DNA of 64,000 nucleotides from Phycisphaerae bacterium (GCA_022180725.1 BQMO01000014.1:1-64000), one strand, 5' to 3'. Positions 25,808-34,107 are shown, numbered from the stretch's first letter. Program-made: numbers and translations. The notes: generated by a model from the letters alone, not told the origin.

Positions 25808-26452
25808 ATGGAGATTTACCTCGACAGTGCCAGCCTCGACGACGTGAAGGCCGCCCACGACCTGGGCATCCTCGACGGCGTCACGACGAACCCCACGCTC
25901 ATCGCCAAGGAGAAGGTGGACTACGCCAAGCGCCTGGCGGAGATCTGCGGCGTGTGCAAAGGGCCGGTGTCGGCGGAGGTGATCTCGACGGACTTCGCGG
26001 GCATGATGCGCGAGGCGGCGGACCATGTGAAGATCGCGCCGAACATCGTGGTGAAACTGCCCAGCACCCTCGACGGGCTGAAGGCGTGCAAGGCCCTTGC
26101 CGACAAGGGCGTGCGGACAAACCTCACGCTGTGCTTCCAGACGCTCCAGGCGCTGATGGTCGCCAAGGCGGGGGCGTTTCTCGTATCGCCGTTCATCGGT
26201 CGGCTCGACGACGTGGGCGAGGACGGGATGGAACTCATCCGCACGATCCGCACGGTGTACGACAACTACGGGATGAAGACGAAGATTCTGGCCGCGAGCA
26301 TCCGGCACACGAACCACCTGCTGCACTGCGCGATTGCCGGGGCGGACGTGGCGACGTGCCCGCTGAACGTCATCCAGGCGTGCATGAAGCACCCGCTGAC
26401 GGACGCGGGGCTGGAGCGATTCCTCGCGGACTACAAGAAAGCGTTCGGGTAA
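25808..26452 (+). CDS. tal: Transaldolase (small TalC/FSA-type)
   Basis: A 214-residue TIM-barrel aldolase. The catalytic Schiff-base Lys is in NIVVKLPST, with LDGVTTNPTLIAKE at the N-terminal side and VSPFIGRLDD and ILAASIRHTNH further on. Small enzymes of this size include transaldolases and fructose-6-phosphate aldolases. The residue after TLC is Phe (TLCFQ), as in transaldolases, where FSA has Tyr, so transfer of dihydroxyacetone in the pentose phosphate pathway is favoured. The start at 25808 lies 6 nt after TATTCT. RidA is convergent immediately downstream (1 nt between stops). Confidence 0.92.
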   Translation: MEIYLDSASLDDVKAAHDLGILDGVTTNPTLIAKEKVDYAKRLAEICGVCKGPVSAEVISTDFAGMMREAADHVKIAPNIVVKLPSTLDGLKACKALADKGVRTNLTLCFQTLQALMVAKAGAFLVSPFIGRLDDVGEDGMELIRTIRTVYDNYGMKTKILAASIRHTNHLLHCAIAGADVATCPLNVIQACMKHPLTDAGLERFLADYKKAFG

Positions 26453-26453
26453 G

Positions 26454-26918
26454 TCACTCCACCTCGACGACCATCTCGATCTCGACGGGCGCGCCCAGCG
26501 GCAGGGCGATGGAGCCGACCGCGGCCCGGGCGTGCTTGCCCTTCTCGCCGAAGGCCTGCACGAGCAGTTCGCTGGCGGCGTTGGCGACTTGGGGCTGCTG
26601 CGTGAATCCAGGCTCGCTGGCGACGAACACGCCCAGGCGGATGACCTGCCGAACTGCGGAGAGTGACCCCGCCGCGTCCTTGACCACCGCCAGGGCGTTC
26701 AGACAGCACTGCACGGCACACCGCCGGGCAACCTCCATCGACACCGCCCCGGGCACCGTCCCTGTGGCGATCAGCGTGCCGTTCGACAGCGGAATCTGCC
26801 CGGACACAAACACCAGGTGGTCGGTTCGACGAAAAGGGATGTACGCGGCGACCGGTTTCGGGGCGGACGGCAACTCAAATCCAAGGTCTTTCAGGATTTG
26901 TTCGGGGTTGGTAGGCAT
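26454..26918 (-). CDS. RidA/YjgF/YER057c/UK114 family protein
   Basis: A 154-residue single-domain protein of the Rid family, whose studied members hydrolyse reactive enamine/imine intermediates. Typical segments: VFVSGQIPLSNGTLIATGTVPG, here split as VFVSGQIPL and a glycine turn; RCAVQCCLNALAVVKDAAGSL; and the C-terminal ARAAVGSIALPLGAPVEIEMV. It is longer at the N-terminus than RidA itself, which fits other subgroups of unproven activity. ATG at 26918 has TATCCT ending 5 nt upstream and no ribosome-binding site; upstream in-frame codons show no homology. Confidence 0.9.
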   Translation of the reverse strand: MPTNPEQILKDLGFELPSAPKPVAAYIPFRRTDHLVFVSGQIPLSNGTLIATGTVPGAVSMEVARRCAVQCCLNALAVVKDAAGSLSAVRQVIRLGVFVASEPGFTQQPQVANAASELLVQAFGEKGKHARAAVGSIALPLGAPVEIEMVVEVE

Positions 26919-26923
26919 GGAGG

Positions 26924-26929
26924 AGGATA
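26924..26929 (-). promoter_or_regulatory. Putative leaderless -10 (TATCCT) for the RidA gene
   Basis: Ends 5 nt before the ATG at 26918 (minus strand). Confidence 0.55.
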
Positions 26930-26994
26930 GGGTGGAAGAAACGCTGTGAACGGCACCCTGGTGCCCGGTGCCAGCATGATGCAACCTTCCTCCC

Positions 26995-27023
26995 TTGACA
27001 GGCGTACAGTCTTCTGGTAACTT
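26995..27023 (+). promoter_or_regulatory. Sigma-70-type promoter upstream of the pseudopilin gene
   Basis: A perfect -35 TTGACA (26995-27000), a 17-nt spacer and TAACTT (27018-27023). This was the only consensus -35 with ideal spacing noticed in the window. Transcription would start near 27030, giving a leader of about 430 nt. Confidence 0.6.
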
Positions 27024-27457
27024 CAGATCGGACTCGATTCGAGTGGTAGGCGTCCAGTTGTTCCCTGTGCACCCGATTGCATGACAGTTCTCGTTGGCGA
27101 GGCGTTCCGCCCGCCGTTCTGATCTCCGCACGGGGGATCACCCAAGCCTGCCGACAACCCGGCACGGATCACACGAACGCGGCGGCGGTCTTTCGACGAC
27201 TCATCGCCGGCGCGGGCGTACGATCCCGGCCCAGCGGCCCGAGATGGTCGGGACGCTGAGACCCAAGGCAGGCTCGGTCAATCGTTGAGCCGCCGAGTGT
27301 GCGCCGTCCCGCTGGCCCGAGTCTCGTGGGCCCGGCCTGACGCGGCCACGCACGGCTCTTCGCTTCCCAAGCCATAAGCGGTCGTCGGTTTTCAAGTTCG
27401 GCCTCTCTCCGCCCCCGGGTGTTCCGGGTTTCAGCGAAGGGATGCCAAGGAGTTTGT
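27024..27457 (+). other. Long untranslated leader before the pseudopilin gene
   Basis: About 430 bp with no convincing gene. A 13-codon frame beginning ATGACAGTTCTC near 27080 could be a leader peptide but lacks support. Several GC-rich inverted segments are present near 27295-27345. No known riboswitch was recognised. Confidence 0.4.
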
Positions 27458-28480
27458 ATGAAGATTCGCAAGGGCTTTACGCTCATCGAGTTGCTGGTGG
27501 TCATCGCGATTATCGCGCTGCTCATCGGCATCCTGCTCCCGGCGCTCGGCAAGGCCCGCGCCTCGGCCCGCCAGATCAAGGACAGCACCCAGGTTCGCGG
27601 CGTGCACCAGGGCATGGTCCTCTGGGCTCAGAACAACAACGACGCCTACCCGCTCCCCAGTGCGCAGGATAAGTCGAACAACACCGTCGCCGCCAACACG
27701 GCGAAGGACATCCCGCGCCACATCACCTCGATCATGATCTACAACGGGTTCTTCTCGCCCGAACTGTGCGTTTCGCCCGCCGAAGTGAACGGCGACATCA
27801 AGGTCTACGACAAGTACGAGTACTCCGAGCCGGCCGGCGCCGTCGCCGCCGACAAGAAGCTCGCCCTGTGGGACCCCCGCTTCCGCGCTCTGCCGAAGGA
27901 CGCGGCCATCGCCGGCGGCACCCCCGCCCAGACGGCCAACGATCCGGGTGGCTTCTCCTACGCCTACCAGATTCCCGTTGGCGGCCGCCGCTCCAAGTGG
28001 TCCAACTCCTTCCAGGCCACCGAGGCCATCCTCGGCAACCGTGGCCCCGGCTACGTCGCCAACGGCGCGCCCCCGAACCTCACGTGGGTGCTCCAGGCCA
28101 CCAACACCATCGACATCAACGCCTACGCCACGCCCGTCGGCGTGAACTCGAACACCCTGCTCATCCACGGCGGTCGCACCACGTGGGAAGGCAACATCGC
28201 GTACAACGACAACCACGTCAACTTCGAGACCCGCGCTGATCCGGAAACCCTCCCCTTCACGTTCAACAACCTCGCCGCCGGTCAGAAGACGAAGTTCGAC
28301 AACCTCTTCGTCAACGAGAACGACAGCACGCAGTTGAACGCGGACGGCACGGGCGGCACGATGGCCGTCGGCACCGCCACCGTCAACACCAACAACTACC
28401 TCCGCAACTGGAGCCACACCGGTACGTGGACGAACGGCACGTTCGCCACGACCGGCACCCTCACGATGTGGTGGGATTGA
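27458..28480 (+). CDS. Prepilin-type (pseudopilin) protein
   Basis: A 340-residue protein with the prepilin peptidase site KGFTLIELLVVIAIIALLIG: cleavage after Gly6, N-methylation of Phe, and Glu5 of the mature chain present. The membrane helix ends at ILLPALGKARASARQ. The body contains Asn-rich loops and ends in LTMWWD. It belongs to the large planctomycete family of pseudopilin-like proteins, which may build type II secretion-like fibres; its role is not proven. AAGGAG lies 5 nt before the ATG. A consensus promoter sits 430 nt upstream and a terminator follows, so it is monocistronic and probably well expressed. Confidence 0.9.
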   Translation: MKIRKGFTLIELLVVIAIIALLIGILLPALGKARASARQIKDSTQVRGVHQGMVLWAQNNNDAYPLPSAQDKSNNTVAANTAKDIPRHITSIMIYNGFFSPELCVSPAEVNGDIKVYDKYEYSEPAGAVAADKKLALWDPRFRALPKDAAIAGGTPAQTANDPGGFSYAYQIPVGGRRSKWSNSFQATEAILGNRGPGYVANGAPPNLTWVLQATNTIDINAYATPVGVNSNTLLIHGGRTTWEGNIAYNDNHVNFETRADPETLPFTFNNLAAGQKTKFDNLFVNENDSTQLNADGTGGTMAVGTATVNTNNYLRNWSHTGTWTNGTFATTGTLTMWWD

Positions 28481-28512
28481 TCCCCACGACGTACGGGACC
28501 TAGGTTGAACCG

Positions 28513-28546
28513 AAACCCCCGGGCGAAGGCTCGGGGGTTTTTCTTT
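28513..28546 (+). terminator. Intrinsic terminator after the pseudopilin gene
   Basis: Stem AAACCCCCG / CGGGGGTTT (9 bp) around a 10-nt loop, then TTTTTCTTTG. Confidence 0.88.
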
Positions 28547-28560
28547 GTGTATGGAGCAGT

Positions 28561-29024
28561 TGTGCCACGGCATGCCGTCCTCGGCAAGCCGTGGGGGTGA
28601 GGTGCTTTGTGCACGGCCTGGTGCCGAGCCACCAAGCCGCGGCACAGAGTCAGGCGCAAGGGCCGGGACGAGGGATGAGGACAGTGGTGTGCCACGGCTT
28701 GCCGTCCTCGGCAAGCCGTGGAGGGGCGCACGGCTTGGTGCAGAGCCACCAAGCCGTGGCACAGAGTCAGGCGCAGGGGCCGGGACGAGGGATGAGGACA
28801 GTGGTGTGCCACGGCTTGCCGTCCTCGGCAAGCCGTGGAGGGGCGCACGGCTTGGTGCAGAGCCACCAAGCCGTGGCACAGAGTCAGGCGCAAGGGCCGG
28901 GACGAGGGATGAGGACAGTGGTGTGCCACGGCTTGCCGTCCTCGGCAAGCCGTGCGGAGGAGCGCACGGCTTGGTGCAGAGCCACCAAGCCGTGGCACAG
29001 GAAAGCCTCCAAGCCGTGGCACAG
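28561..29024. repeat. Array of about four 117-bp units, each with two hairpins
   Basis: Units begin at about 28561, 28688, 28805 and 28922 (spacings 127, 117, 117). Each starts TGTGCCACGGCTTG. Unit 2 shows the design: hairpin A CCACGGCTTGCCG (28692-28704) with TCCT loop and perfect complement (28709-28721); hairpin B CACGGCTTGGTG (28729-28740), 6-nt loop, complement 28747-28758; outer ends TGTGCCACGGCTTG and CAAGCCGTGGCACA are exact inverted repeats (28688-28763). A 41-nt GA-rich spacer follows each unit. The last unit ends with an extra partial copy CCAAGCCGTGGCACAG (29009-29024). Units differ by only a few bases. No gene lies in the array. Confidence 0.9.
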
Positions 29025-29059
29025 TCGTATCGGCGCCCGGAGATGCCAACTATTCACCG

Positions 29060-30115
29060 ATGACGGACTCTCGATACATTCGCCAAGCATTGCTTCCCGG
29101 AATCGGAAACGAGGGGCAGGAACGGCTGGGAGTCTCCCACGCCGTCGTCGTCGGTGTCGGCGCGCTGGGGTGCGTTTCGGCGGACCTGCTCGTGCGGGCC
29201 GGCGTCGGGCGCGTCACGCTCATCGACCGCGACGTGGTTGAGGTGAGCAACCTGCAACGGCAGACGCTCTTTGCCGAGGCGGACGTCGGGCGGCCCAAGG
29301 CGGTCGCCGCGGCGGCGCGATTGCGGGCGGTGAACTCCGGCGTCACGATCAACGCGGTGGTGGCGGACGTGACGGGACGGAATGTTCATGGGATGTTGAA
29401 TGCGCTGTGCGAAACCGGCCTCCCACCCCCCGGCCCCCTCCCTCGGGGAGGGGGCGTGGTGATCGACGGCACGGACAACTTCGAGACACGGTACCTGCTC
29501 AACGACTGGTGCGTGAAGCACGGCGTGCCATTTCTGTACGCGGGGGCCGTGGGCACGCGGGGGATGGTCGCGGCGTTCGTGCCGGGTGGGCCGTGCCTGC
29601 GGTGCGTGTTCGAGGACCCGCCCGAGCCGGGGAGCCAGCCGACATGCGAAACGGCGGGGGTGCTCGGGCCGGCGGTGGTGATGGCGGGGGCGATGCAGGC
29701 GGCGGAGGCGATCAAACTACTCAGCGGGAACGCGGGCGCGGTCAGCCGCGACTTGGCGACATTCGATGTGTGGGAGAACACGTGGCGGCGGGTGGCGCTG
29801 CCGGTGCGTCGCACGGATTGCCCGTGCTGCGGCCTAGGGCGTTTCGAGTTTCTAGAGGGCGCGAGCGGTGATGAGGCGGTGCTGTGCGGGCGCGAGGCCG
29901 TGCAGGTGACGCCCCGAGCCGCGGCGCAGGTGGACCTTGCGTCGCTTGCGCGGCGGCTGGCGCCGCACGGCGCGGTGAGCGCGAGCGAGCACCTGGTGCG
30001 CGCGGCGATTGAGGGGGTGGAGATGACGGTGTTCGCGGATGGGCGGGCGATCGTGAAGGGAACGACCCGCCCCGAGGTGGCGCGGTCGGCGTACGCGAAG
30101 TGGGTGGGGGTGTAG
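29060..30115 (+). CDS. moeB: MoeB/ThiF/HesA family adenylyltransferase
   Basis: E1-like enzyme that adenylates the C-terminal glycine of a small sulfur carrier (MoaD or ThiS type) before sulfur transfer. 351 residues. ATP-binding VGVGALGC, DVVEVSNLQRQ, TDNFETRYLLND, zinc cysteines CLRC and CPCC, and catalytic-Cys region PTCETAGVLGP are all present. The C-terminal 90 residues (ARSAYAKWVGV end) lack a rhodanese domain. An unusual Pro/Gly loop TGLPPPGPLPRGGG before VVIDGTDN is encoded by a GC-rich palindrome. No clear ribosome-binding site. MoeB or ThiF cannot be separated without the carrier gene. Confidence 0.88.
   Translation: MTDSRYIRQALLPGIGNEGQERLGVSHAVVVGVGALGCVSADLLVRAGVGRVTLIDRDVVEVSNLQRQTLFAEADVGRPKAVAAAARLRAVNSGVTINAVVADVTGRNVHGMLNALCETGLPPPGPLPRGGGVVIDGTDNFETRYLLNDWCVKHGVPFLYAGAVGTRGMVAAFVPGGPCLRCVFEDPPEPGSQPTCETAGVLGPAVVMAGAMQAAEAIKLLSGNAGAVSRDLATFDVWENTWRRVALPVRRTDCPCCGLGRFEFLEGASGDEAVLCGREAVQVTPRAAAQVDLASLARRLAPHGAVSASEHLVRAAIEGVEMTVFADGRAIVKGTTRPEVARSAYAKWVGV
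29434..29454. repeat. GC-rich palindrome inside the MoeB reading frame
   Basis: CCCCCTCCC, loop TCG, GGGAGGGGG (9-bp stem). It encodes part of an extra PPGPLPRGGG loop. The same design with a TCG or GAA loop recurs in the intergenic stretch 30164-30296. Confidence 0.8.
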
Positions 30116-30163
30116 TGGGGTAGTTGGAGCGAGAACGGTCCCCCTCCAGCTCGAAGACTCGAC

Positions 30164-30296
30164 CCTCCCCCGGGGGGAGGATCAATCCGGTCCTCCCCCG
30201 AAGGGGGAGGACCGCGTCTTCGCGGCGGAGGGGGATCCGATTCAAACCCTCGCCCCCTCCGGCTCGCGGACTCGCCACCTCCCCCTCGGGGGGAGG
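30164..30296. repeat. Three CCTCCCCC-loop-GGGGGAGG palindromes
   Basis: Palindrome 1 at 30164-30180; palindrome 2 at 30189-30213 with an 11-bp stem GGTCCTCCCCC and GAA loop; palindrome 3 at 30278-30296 with an 8-bp stem and TCG loop. They lie between the convergent moeB and cobalamin adenosyltransferase genes and could act as terminators, though none has a T-tract. Confidence 0.8.
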
Positions 30297-30299
30297 ATT

Positions 30300-30899
30300 C
30301 TACCGATTCGCGCCGGGTTTCCAGAGGACGTCGTTCCCGCCGTGGTCGTTGGCGACGCGCGATAGGACGAAGAGCAGGTCGCTGAGGCGGTTGAGGTAGG
30401 TGATGGCCTCGGGGTTGACGCCGGCGGGGTCGAGGGCTTGCAAGGCGACCGCGGCGCGTTCGGCGCGGCGGGTAATGGTGCGGGCCAGGTGTAAGGCCGA
30501 CGCCAGGGCCGTGCCCCCGGGCAGCACGAAACTGGTGAGCGTGGCCAGGCCCTCGTTGTGCTCGTCGATGGACTTTTCGAGGCGGAGAGTCTGGGAGGGG
30601 ATGATGCGCAGGCGCGAGCCGGGCGGCTCGTCGCCGGTGCGGGGGGTGGCGAGGTCGGCCCCGAGGTCGAACAGGTCGTGCTGGATGGCGCGGAGCATGG
30701 CGGCAATGGCCGCGGCGTCGGGGTTGGAGCCTGCGGCGGCGTCGGCGGCCAGCACGGCCAAGCCAACGGCGGCGTTGGCCTCGTCGACCGTGCCGTAGGC
30801 CTCGACGCGCGGGTCGTCCTTGCGGACGCGGGTGCCCGAGGCCAGCCCGGTCGTGCCATCATCGCCCGTGCGGGTGTAAATCTTCGTAAGTTTGACCAT
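30300..30899 (-). CDS. Cob(I)alamin adenosyltransferase, PduO type
   Basis: Transfers the adenosyl group of ATP to cob(I)alamin, making coenzyme B12. 199 residues. The ATP-binding N-terminus is YTRTGDDGTTGL; VEAYGTVDEANA, TSFVLPGG and RTITRRAERA with NRLSDLLFVLSR are all hallmarks of PduO-type enzymes. GGAGGTGA lies just before the ATG at 30899. It diverges from recJ with 42 nt between starts. No other cobalamin genes are nearby. Either a salvage role or support of a B12-dependent mutase elsewhere would fit. Confidence 0.93.
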   Translation of the reverse strand: MVKLTKIYTRTGDDGTTGLASGTRVRKDDPRVEAYGTVDEANAAVGLAVLAADAAAGSNPDAAAIAAMLRAIQHDLFDLGADLATPRTGDEPPGSRLRIIPSQTLRLEKSIDEHNEGLATLTSFVLPGGTALASALHLARTITRRAERAAVALQALDPAGVNPEAITYLNRLSDLLFVLSRVANDHGGNDVLWKPGANR

Positions 30900-30928
30900 G
30901 GGTCACCTCCGCGCCGCGTTGGGGACGG

Positions 30929-30934
30929 TATCCT
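30929..30934 (+). promoter_or_regulatory. Putative leaderless -10 (TATCCT) for recJ
   Basis: Ends 7 nt before the ATG at 30942; no ribosome-binding site is visible. Confidence 0.5.
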
Positions 30935-30941
30935 GCCCGCG

Positions 30942-32708
30942 ATGACCCAGGCCGCGCGCATGGATGCCACCGGGATGCCCCCCGAGCGCGGGATGACGCG
31001 CTGTTGGCGGGCGCGGGGCGAATCGGGGGAAGGCCCGTTGGTACGTCGGGTGCTGGCGGCCCGGGGCCTGCGCGACCCCGACGCGGCGGCGGCGTTCATC
31101 GCCGCGTCGATGGGCGGGCTTCATGAGCCGGCGCTGCTCGCCGACGCGGACAAGGCGGCGGGGCGATTGCTCGACGCGGCCCGGGCGGGGGAGCCGATTG
31201 TCATTTACGGGGATTACGACGTGGACGGGGTGTGCGCCACGGCAATTCTGTGGCACACACTGCGGGCGATTGCGCCGGGTTGCCGCGTGTCGTCGTACGT
31301 GCCGCACCGGCTCGACGAGGGGTATGGGCTGAACGAGGCGGCGATCCGGGAGATCGTGGCGGGCGGGGCGAAGGTGATTGTATCGGTGGATTGCGGGGTG
31401 TCGGCGGTGGGGCCGGCACGCGTTGCGAACGAACTGGGCGCGTGCCTCATGATCACCGATCACCACACCACGCCGGGCGAGGGGCAGCCCTGGCCCGAGG
31501 CGCACGCGATCGTGCACCCGAGGCGGCCCGGGCAGGCGTACCCCTTCGGCGAACTCTGCGGCGCAGGGGTGGCGTTCAAGGTCGCGTGGAGGTTGGCATC
31601 GCTCGCCTGCGGCGGGGGGCGGGTGAGCGAGCACCTGCGGGGTGTGCTGCTGCGGATGCTCCCGCTGGCGGCCATCGCCACCGTGGCCGACGTGGTGCCC
31701 CTGGTGGGCGAGAACCGGATCCTGGTGAAGGCCGGGTTGCGGGCGGTGCGGCACAGCGACATACCCGGCTTGCGGGCGTTGATCGAGGCCTCGGGGCTGG
31801 CGGGCGAAAACGTGGCCGAGGAAGAAGCGGGGTTCAAACTGGCGCCGCGGCTGAACGCCTGCGGGCGGCTGGGGCACGCCCGCGACGCGGTGGAACTGTT
31901 CACGACGGCCGAGGGCGCGCGGGCGGCGGAACTGGCGGAGATGCTCACGCGCGTGAACCGTGAACGCCAGACGACCGAGGCGCGGATTGTGGAAGAGGCG
32001 AAGGCGCGGGCGCGGGCCGAGGGGATGACCGGGGAAAATCGCCGGGCCATCGTGCTGGCCAGCCCGGGGTGGCACGCGGGGGTCGTGGGGATCGTGTGCT
32101 CGAAACTGGTGGAGGCGTTCGGCAGGCCGACGATCCTGCTGTGCGAGCGCGACGGGGTGTGCCACGGCTCGGGGCGATCCATCGACGGGTTCTCGCTGTA
32201 CGGGGCGCTGGCGCGGTGCGCGGCGCACCTGACGAAGTGGGGGGGGCACGACATGGCGGCGGGGCTGACCCTGCCGACGGCGAACCTGCCGGCGTTCGTC
32301 GAAGCGTTCACAGCCCACGCCAACGAAGGGATCGCGGTGGACGATCTGATTCCCACCGCGTGGTACGACACGCGAGCAACATTGTTGGAGTTGACGCCCG
32401 ACTCGGTGCGCGAGGTGGAGCGGCTGGCGCCCTTCGGGCGGGAGAACCCGCGCGTGCAGGTGCGGCTGGACGGGCTTCGGCTCGCGGGCCTGCCGCAATC
32501 GTTCGGCGGGGGCAAGCATCTCGACCTGCGTGTGACGCACGAGCGGGGCGGGGGCTTTACGCGCCTGGTGTGGTGGGGGATGGGGCACGCGGCTGGGTCG
32601 ATTCAATCCGGGATGCGGCTGGAAGTGATCGTCGCGCCGAAACTGAACACGTACAAGGGCCGCACCACGGTCGAGGGGCACGTCGTGGACCTGCGCCCGG
32701 GCGCGTAA
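30942..32708 (+). CDS. recJ: Single-stranded-DNA-specific exonuclease RecJ
   Basis: 5'-3' exonuclease in recombination and mismatch repair. 588 residues, near the usual length. DHH phosphoesterase motifs: YGDYDVDGV (motif I), VSVDCGVS (II), ITDHHT (III), ATVADVVPL (IV). The DHHA1 domain is seen as SGRSIDGFSL with KWGGHDMAAG, and the C-terminal OB domain follows (PFGRENPRV). The manganese-binding Asp and His residues are all in place. The ATG at 30942 lacks a Shine-Dalgarno sequence and follows TATCCT; a second ATG at 30960 is possible. The downstream gene is convergent with a shared hairpin between. Confidence 0.94.
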   Translation: MTQAARMDATGMPPERGMTRCWRARGESGEGPLVRRVLAARGLRDPDAAAAFIAASMGGLHEPALLADADKAAGRLLDAARAGEPIVIYGDYDVDGVCATAILWHTLRAIAPGCRVSSYVPHRLDEGYGLNEAAIREIVAGGAKVIVSVDCGVSAVGPARVANELGACLMITDHHTTPGEGQPWPEAHAIVHPRRPGQAYPFGELCGAGVAFKVAWRLASLACGGGRVSEHLRGVLLRMLPLAAIATVADVVPLVGENRILVKAGLRAVRHSDIPGLRALIEASGLAGENVAEEEAGFKLAPRLNACGRLGHARDAVELFTTAEGARAAELAEMLTRVNRERQTTEARIVEEAKARARAEGMTGENRRAIVLASPGWHAGVVGIVCSKLVEAFGRPTILLCERDGVCHGSGRSIDGFSLYGALARCAAHLTKWGGHDMAAGLTLPTANLPAFVEAFTAHANEGIAVDDLIPTAWYDTRATLLELTPDSVREVERLAPFGRENPRVQVRLDGLRLAGLPQSFGGGKHLDLRVTHERGGGFTRLVWWGMGHAAGSIQSGMRLEVIVAPKLNTYKGRTTVEGHVVDLRPGA

Positions 32709-32751
32709 AAAGACCCCGAAGTCCGCCCCCTCAGGCGGGGTCTCCGGGGTC
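32706..32751 (-). terminator. Terminator between recJ and the TPR lipoprotein gene
   Basis: Outer stem GACCCCG / CGGGGTC (32712-32718 with 32745-32751) encloses an inner CCGCC/GGCGG stem. Read on the minus strand it is followed by TTTTT, so it ends the lipoprotein transcript; it may also slow recJ transcription. Confidence 0.75.
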
Positions 32752-32771
32752 GCGAGTGTACGTGATGGAGA

Positions 32772-34007
32772 TTACTGGGCCGACGCGAGCAGTTTGGCCG
32801 CGATGGGGTGGTTGGGGCTGAGGCGCAAGGCGGCCTCGAAGCAGGTGCGGGCGTCGTCGGCGCGCCCGAGGTCCTGGAGCGAAAGGCCCAGCAGGATCAG
32901 GTTGTCGGCGGTGCGGCCCCGCTCGACGGCCTGGGCGAAGGCGTTGGCCGAGGAGGCGTGGTCGCCGCGCGAGCGCTGCTCCAGGCCCCGCAGGACGTAC
33001 CCCTCGGGGCGCGTGGGGTCGATGCCCAGGCAGCGGGCGGCGGCATCCTTCACGCGGCTGTAATCGCGGAGTTCGACGCTGACGCGGCCGAGGTCGCTCC
33101 ACGCCTCGAAGTCCGACGTGCCCTCGGTAGTCTTGGTGAGGCGCAGAAGGATGTCGCGGCACTCGACGGGGCGGTTGATCTGTGCGAGGCACTTGGCCCG
33201 CAGGCGCAGCAGGTCGCGGCGGTCGGCGTGCTTCTTGTCGTTGAGCAGGTGGGCGAGGTTGGACTCGGCCTGGGCGAACTTGCCGCAGGCGATCTGCGCC
33301 CCGGCGAGGTCTTCGAGGATGCGGTCGTCCTCGGGGTCGAGGAGGCGCGCCTCGCCGAAGTGCTTGGCGGCCTTCTCGGGGTTGTCCTTCAGCATGGCGA
33401 TGTGCCCGAGCGTCTGCCGGACCCCGGCGCTGTGCTCGAACTTCGTCAGCCCCTCGGTCAGCAGTTGCTCGGCGGCGTCGATCTGGTCCATGGCGACGAG
33501 GATCTCGGCGGCTGCGATGGGGTACTGCGGGTTGGTGCCGTCGAGGTTCGCGGCGCCGGCGTACCGACGCAGGGCCTCTTCCTTGCGGTCAAGCCGCTCG
33601 GCCATCAGGCCCTGGTAGTACCACGCGTCGACGTTCTTGGGGTCGAGTTCCTCGGCCCGGCGGAAGGCGATCGCGGCGGCCTCGAGGTTCGACATTTCCA
33701 TCAGGATGCGGCCCTTGAGGATGTGGCTCTTGACGACCGGCGGGTTGAGTTCCAGCGAGTACTCGACGTGCTTCAGGGCCTTGGGCAGGTCGGTGGCCAG
33801 GTAGGCCTGGTGGGCCATCTGGTACTCGGTGGCCGACTTGAGTTCGGCCATGCGCAGTTTCGCGGCGCTGAGGTGGTTCCCGGTGAACTTGCCGTGCGTG
33901 CCGCAGGCGGGGAGCACCCCGGCGAGGGCGACGAGCACGAGGCCGGTTCCGAGAACTCGGGGGAGAAAACCACGACGCGACGGGGCGGGAGTCTGACGCT
34001 GGTTCAT
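32772..34007 (-). CDS. TPR-repeat lipoprotein, possible secretin partner
   Basis: 411 residues with a lipoprotein-type signal (VLVALAGVLPAC, modified Cys near residue 35) and about ten tetratricopeptide repeats, for example AAAIAFRRAEELDPKNVDAWYY and AAKHFGEARLLDPEDD. It lies immediately downstream of the secretin gene, 100 nt away on the same strand. TPR lipoproteins of the PilF/PilW type help secretins assemble in the outer membrane, so a pilotin-like role is a reasonable inference, although this protein is longer than typical PilF (about 250). A terminator follows the gene. Confidence 0.82.
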   Translation of the reverse strand: MNQRQTPAPSRRGFLPRVLGTGLVLVALAGVLPACGTHGKFTGNHLSAAKLRMAELKSATEYQMAHQAYLATDLPKALKHVEYSLELNPPVVKSHILKGRILMEMSNLEAAAIAFRRAEELDPKNVDAWYYQGLMAERLDRKEEALRRYAGAANLDGTNPQYPIAAAEILVAMDQIDAAEQLLTEGLTKFEHSAGVRQTLGHIAMLKDNPEKAAKHFGEARLLDPEDDRILEDLAGAQIACGKFAQAESNLAHLLNDKKHADRRDLLRLRAKCLAQINRPVECRDILLRLTKTTEGTSDFEAWSDLGRVSVELRDYSRVKDAAARCLGIDPTRPEGYVLRGLEQRSRGDHASSANAFAQAVERGRTADNLILLGLSLQDLGRADDARTCFEAALRLSPNHPIAAKLLASAQ

Positions 34008-34107
34008 GAGGACACTCGCTTTCGTGAATGGCCCGGCGCCACGGGCGGCGGGCGAGGGGTGAGGGGAAAGCGGAGCGTGGCCTGTCGGACACGCCCCGCA
34101 GGGGGGA

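Noticed and set aside
28561..29024. CRISPR array
   Set aside because: Units are 117 bp with conserved spacers and internal hairpins; there are no unique spacers or cas genes.
28396..29049. Long frames on both strands through the repeat array
   Set aside because: Their periodic protein repeats arise only because the 117-bp unit is divisible by three. No start site or homology supports coding.
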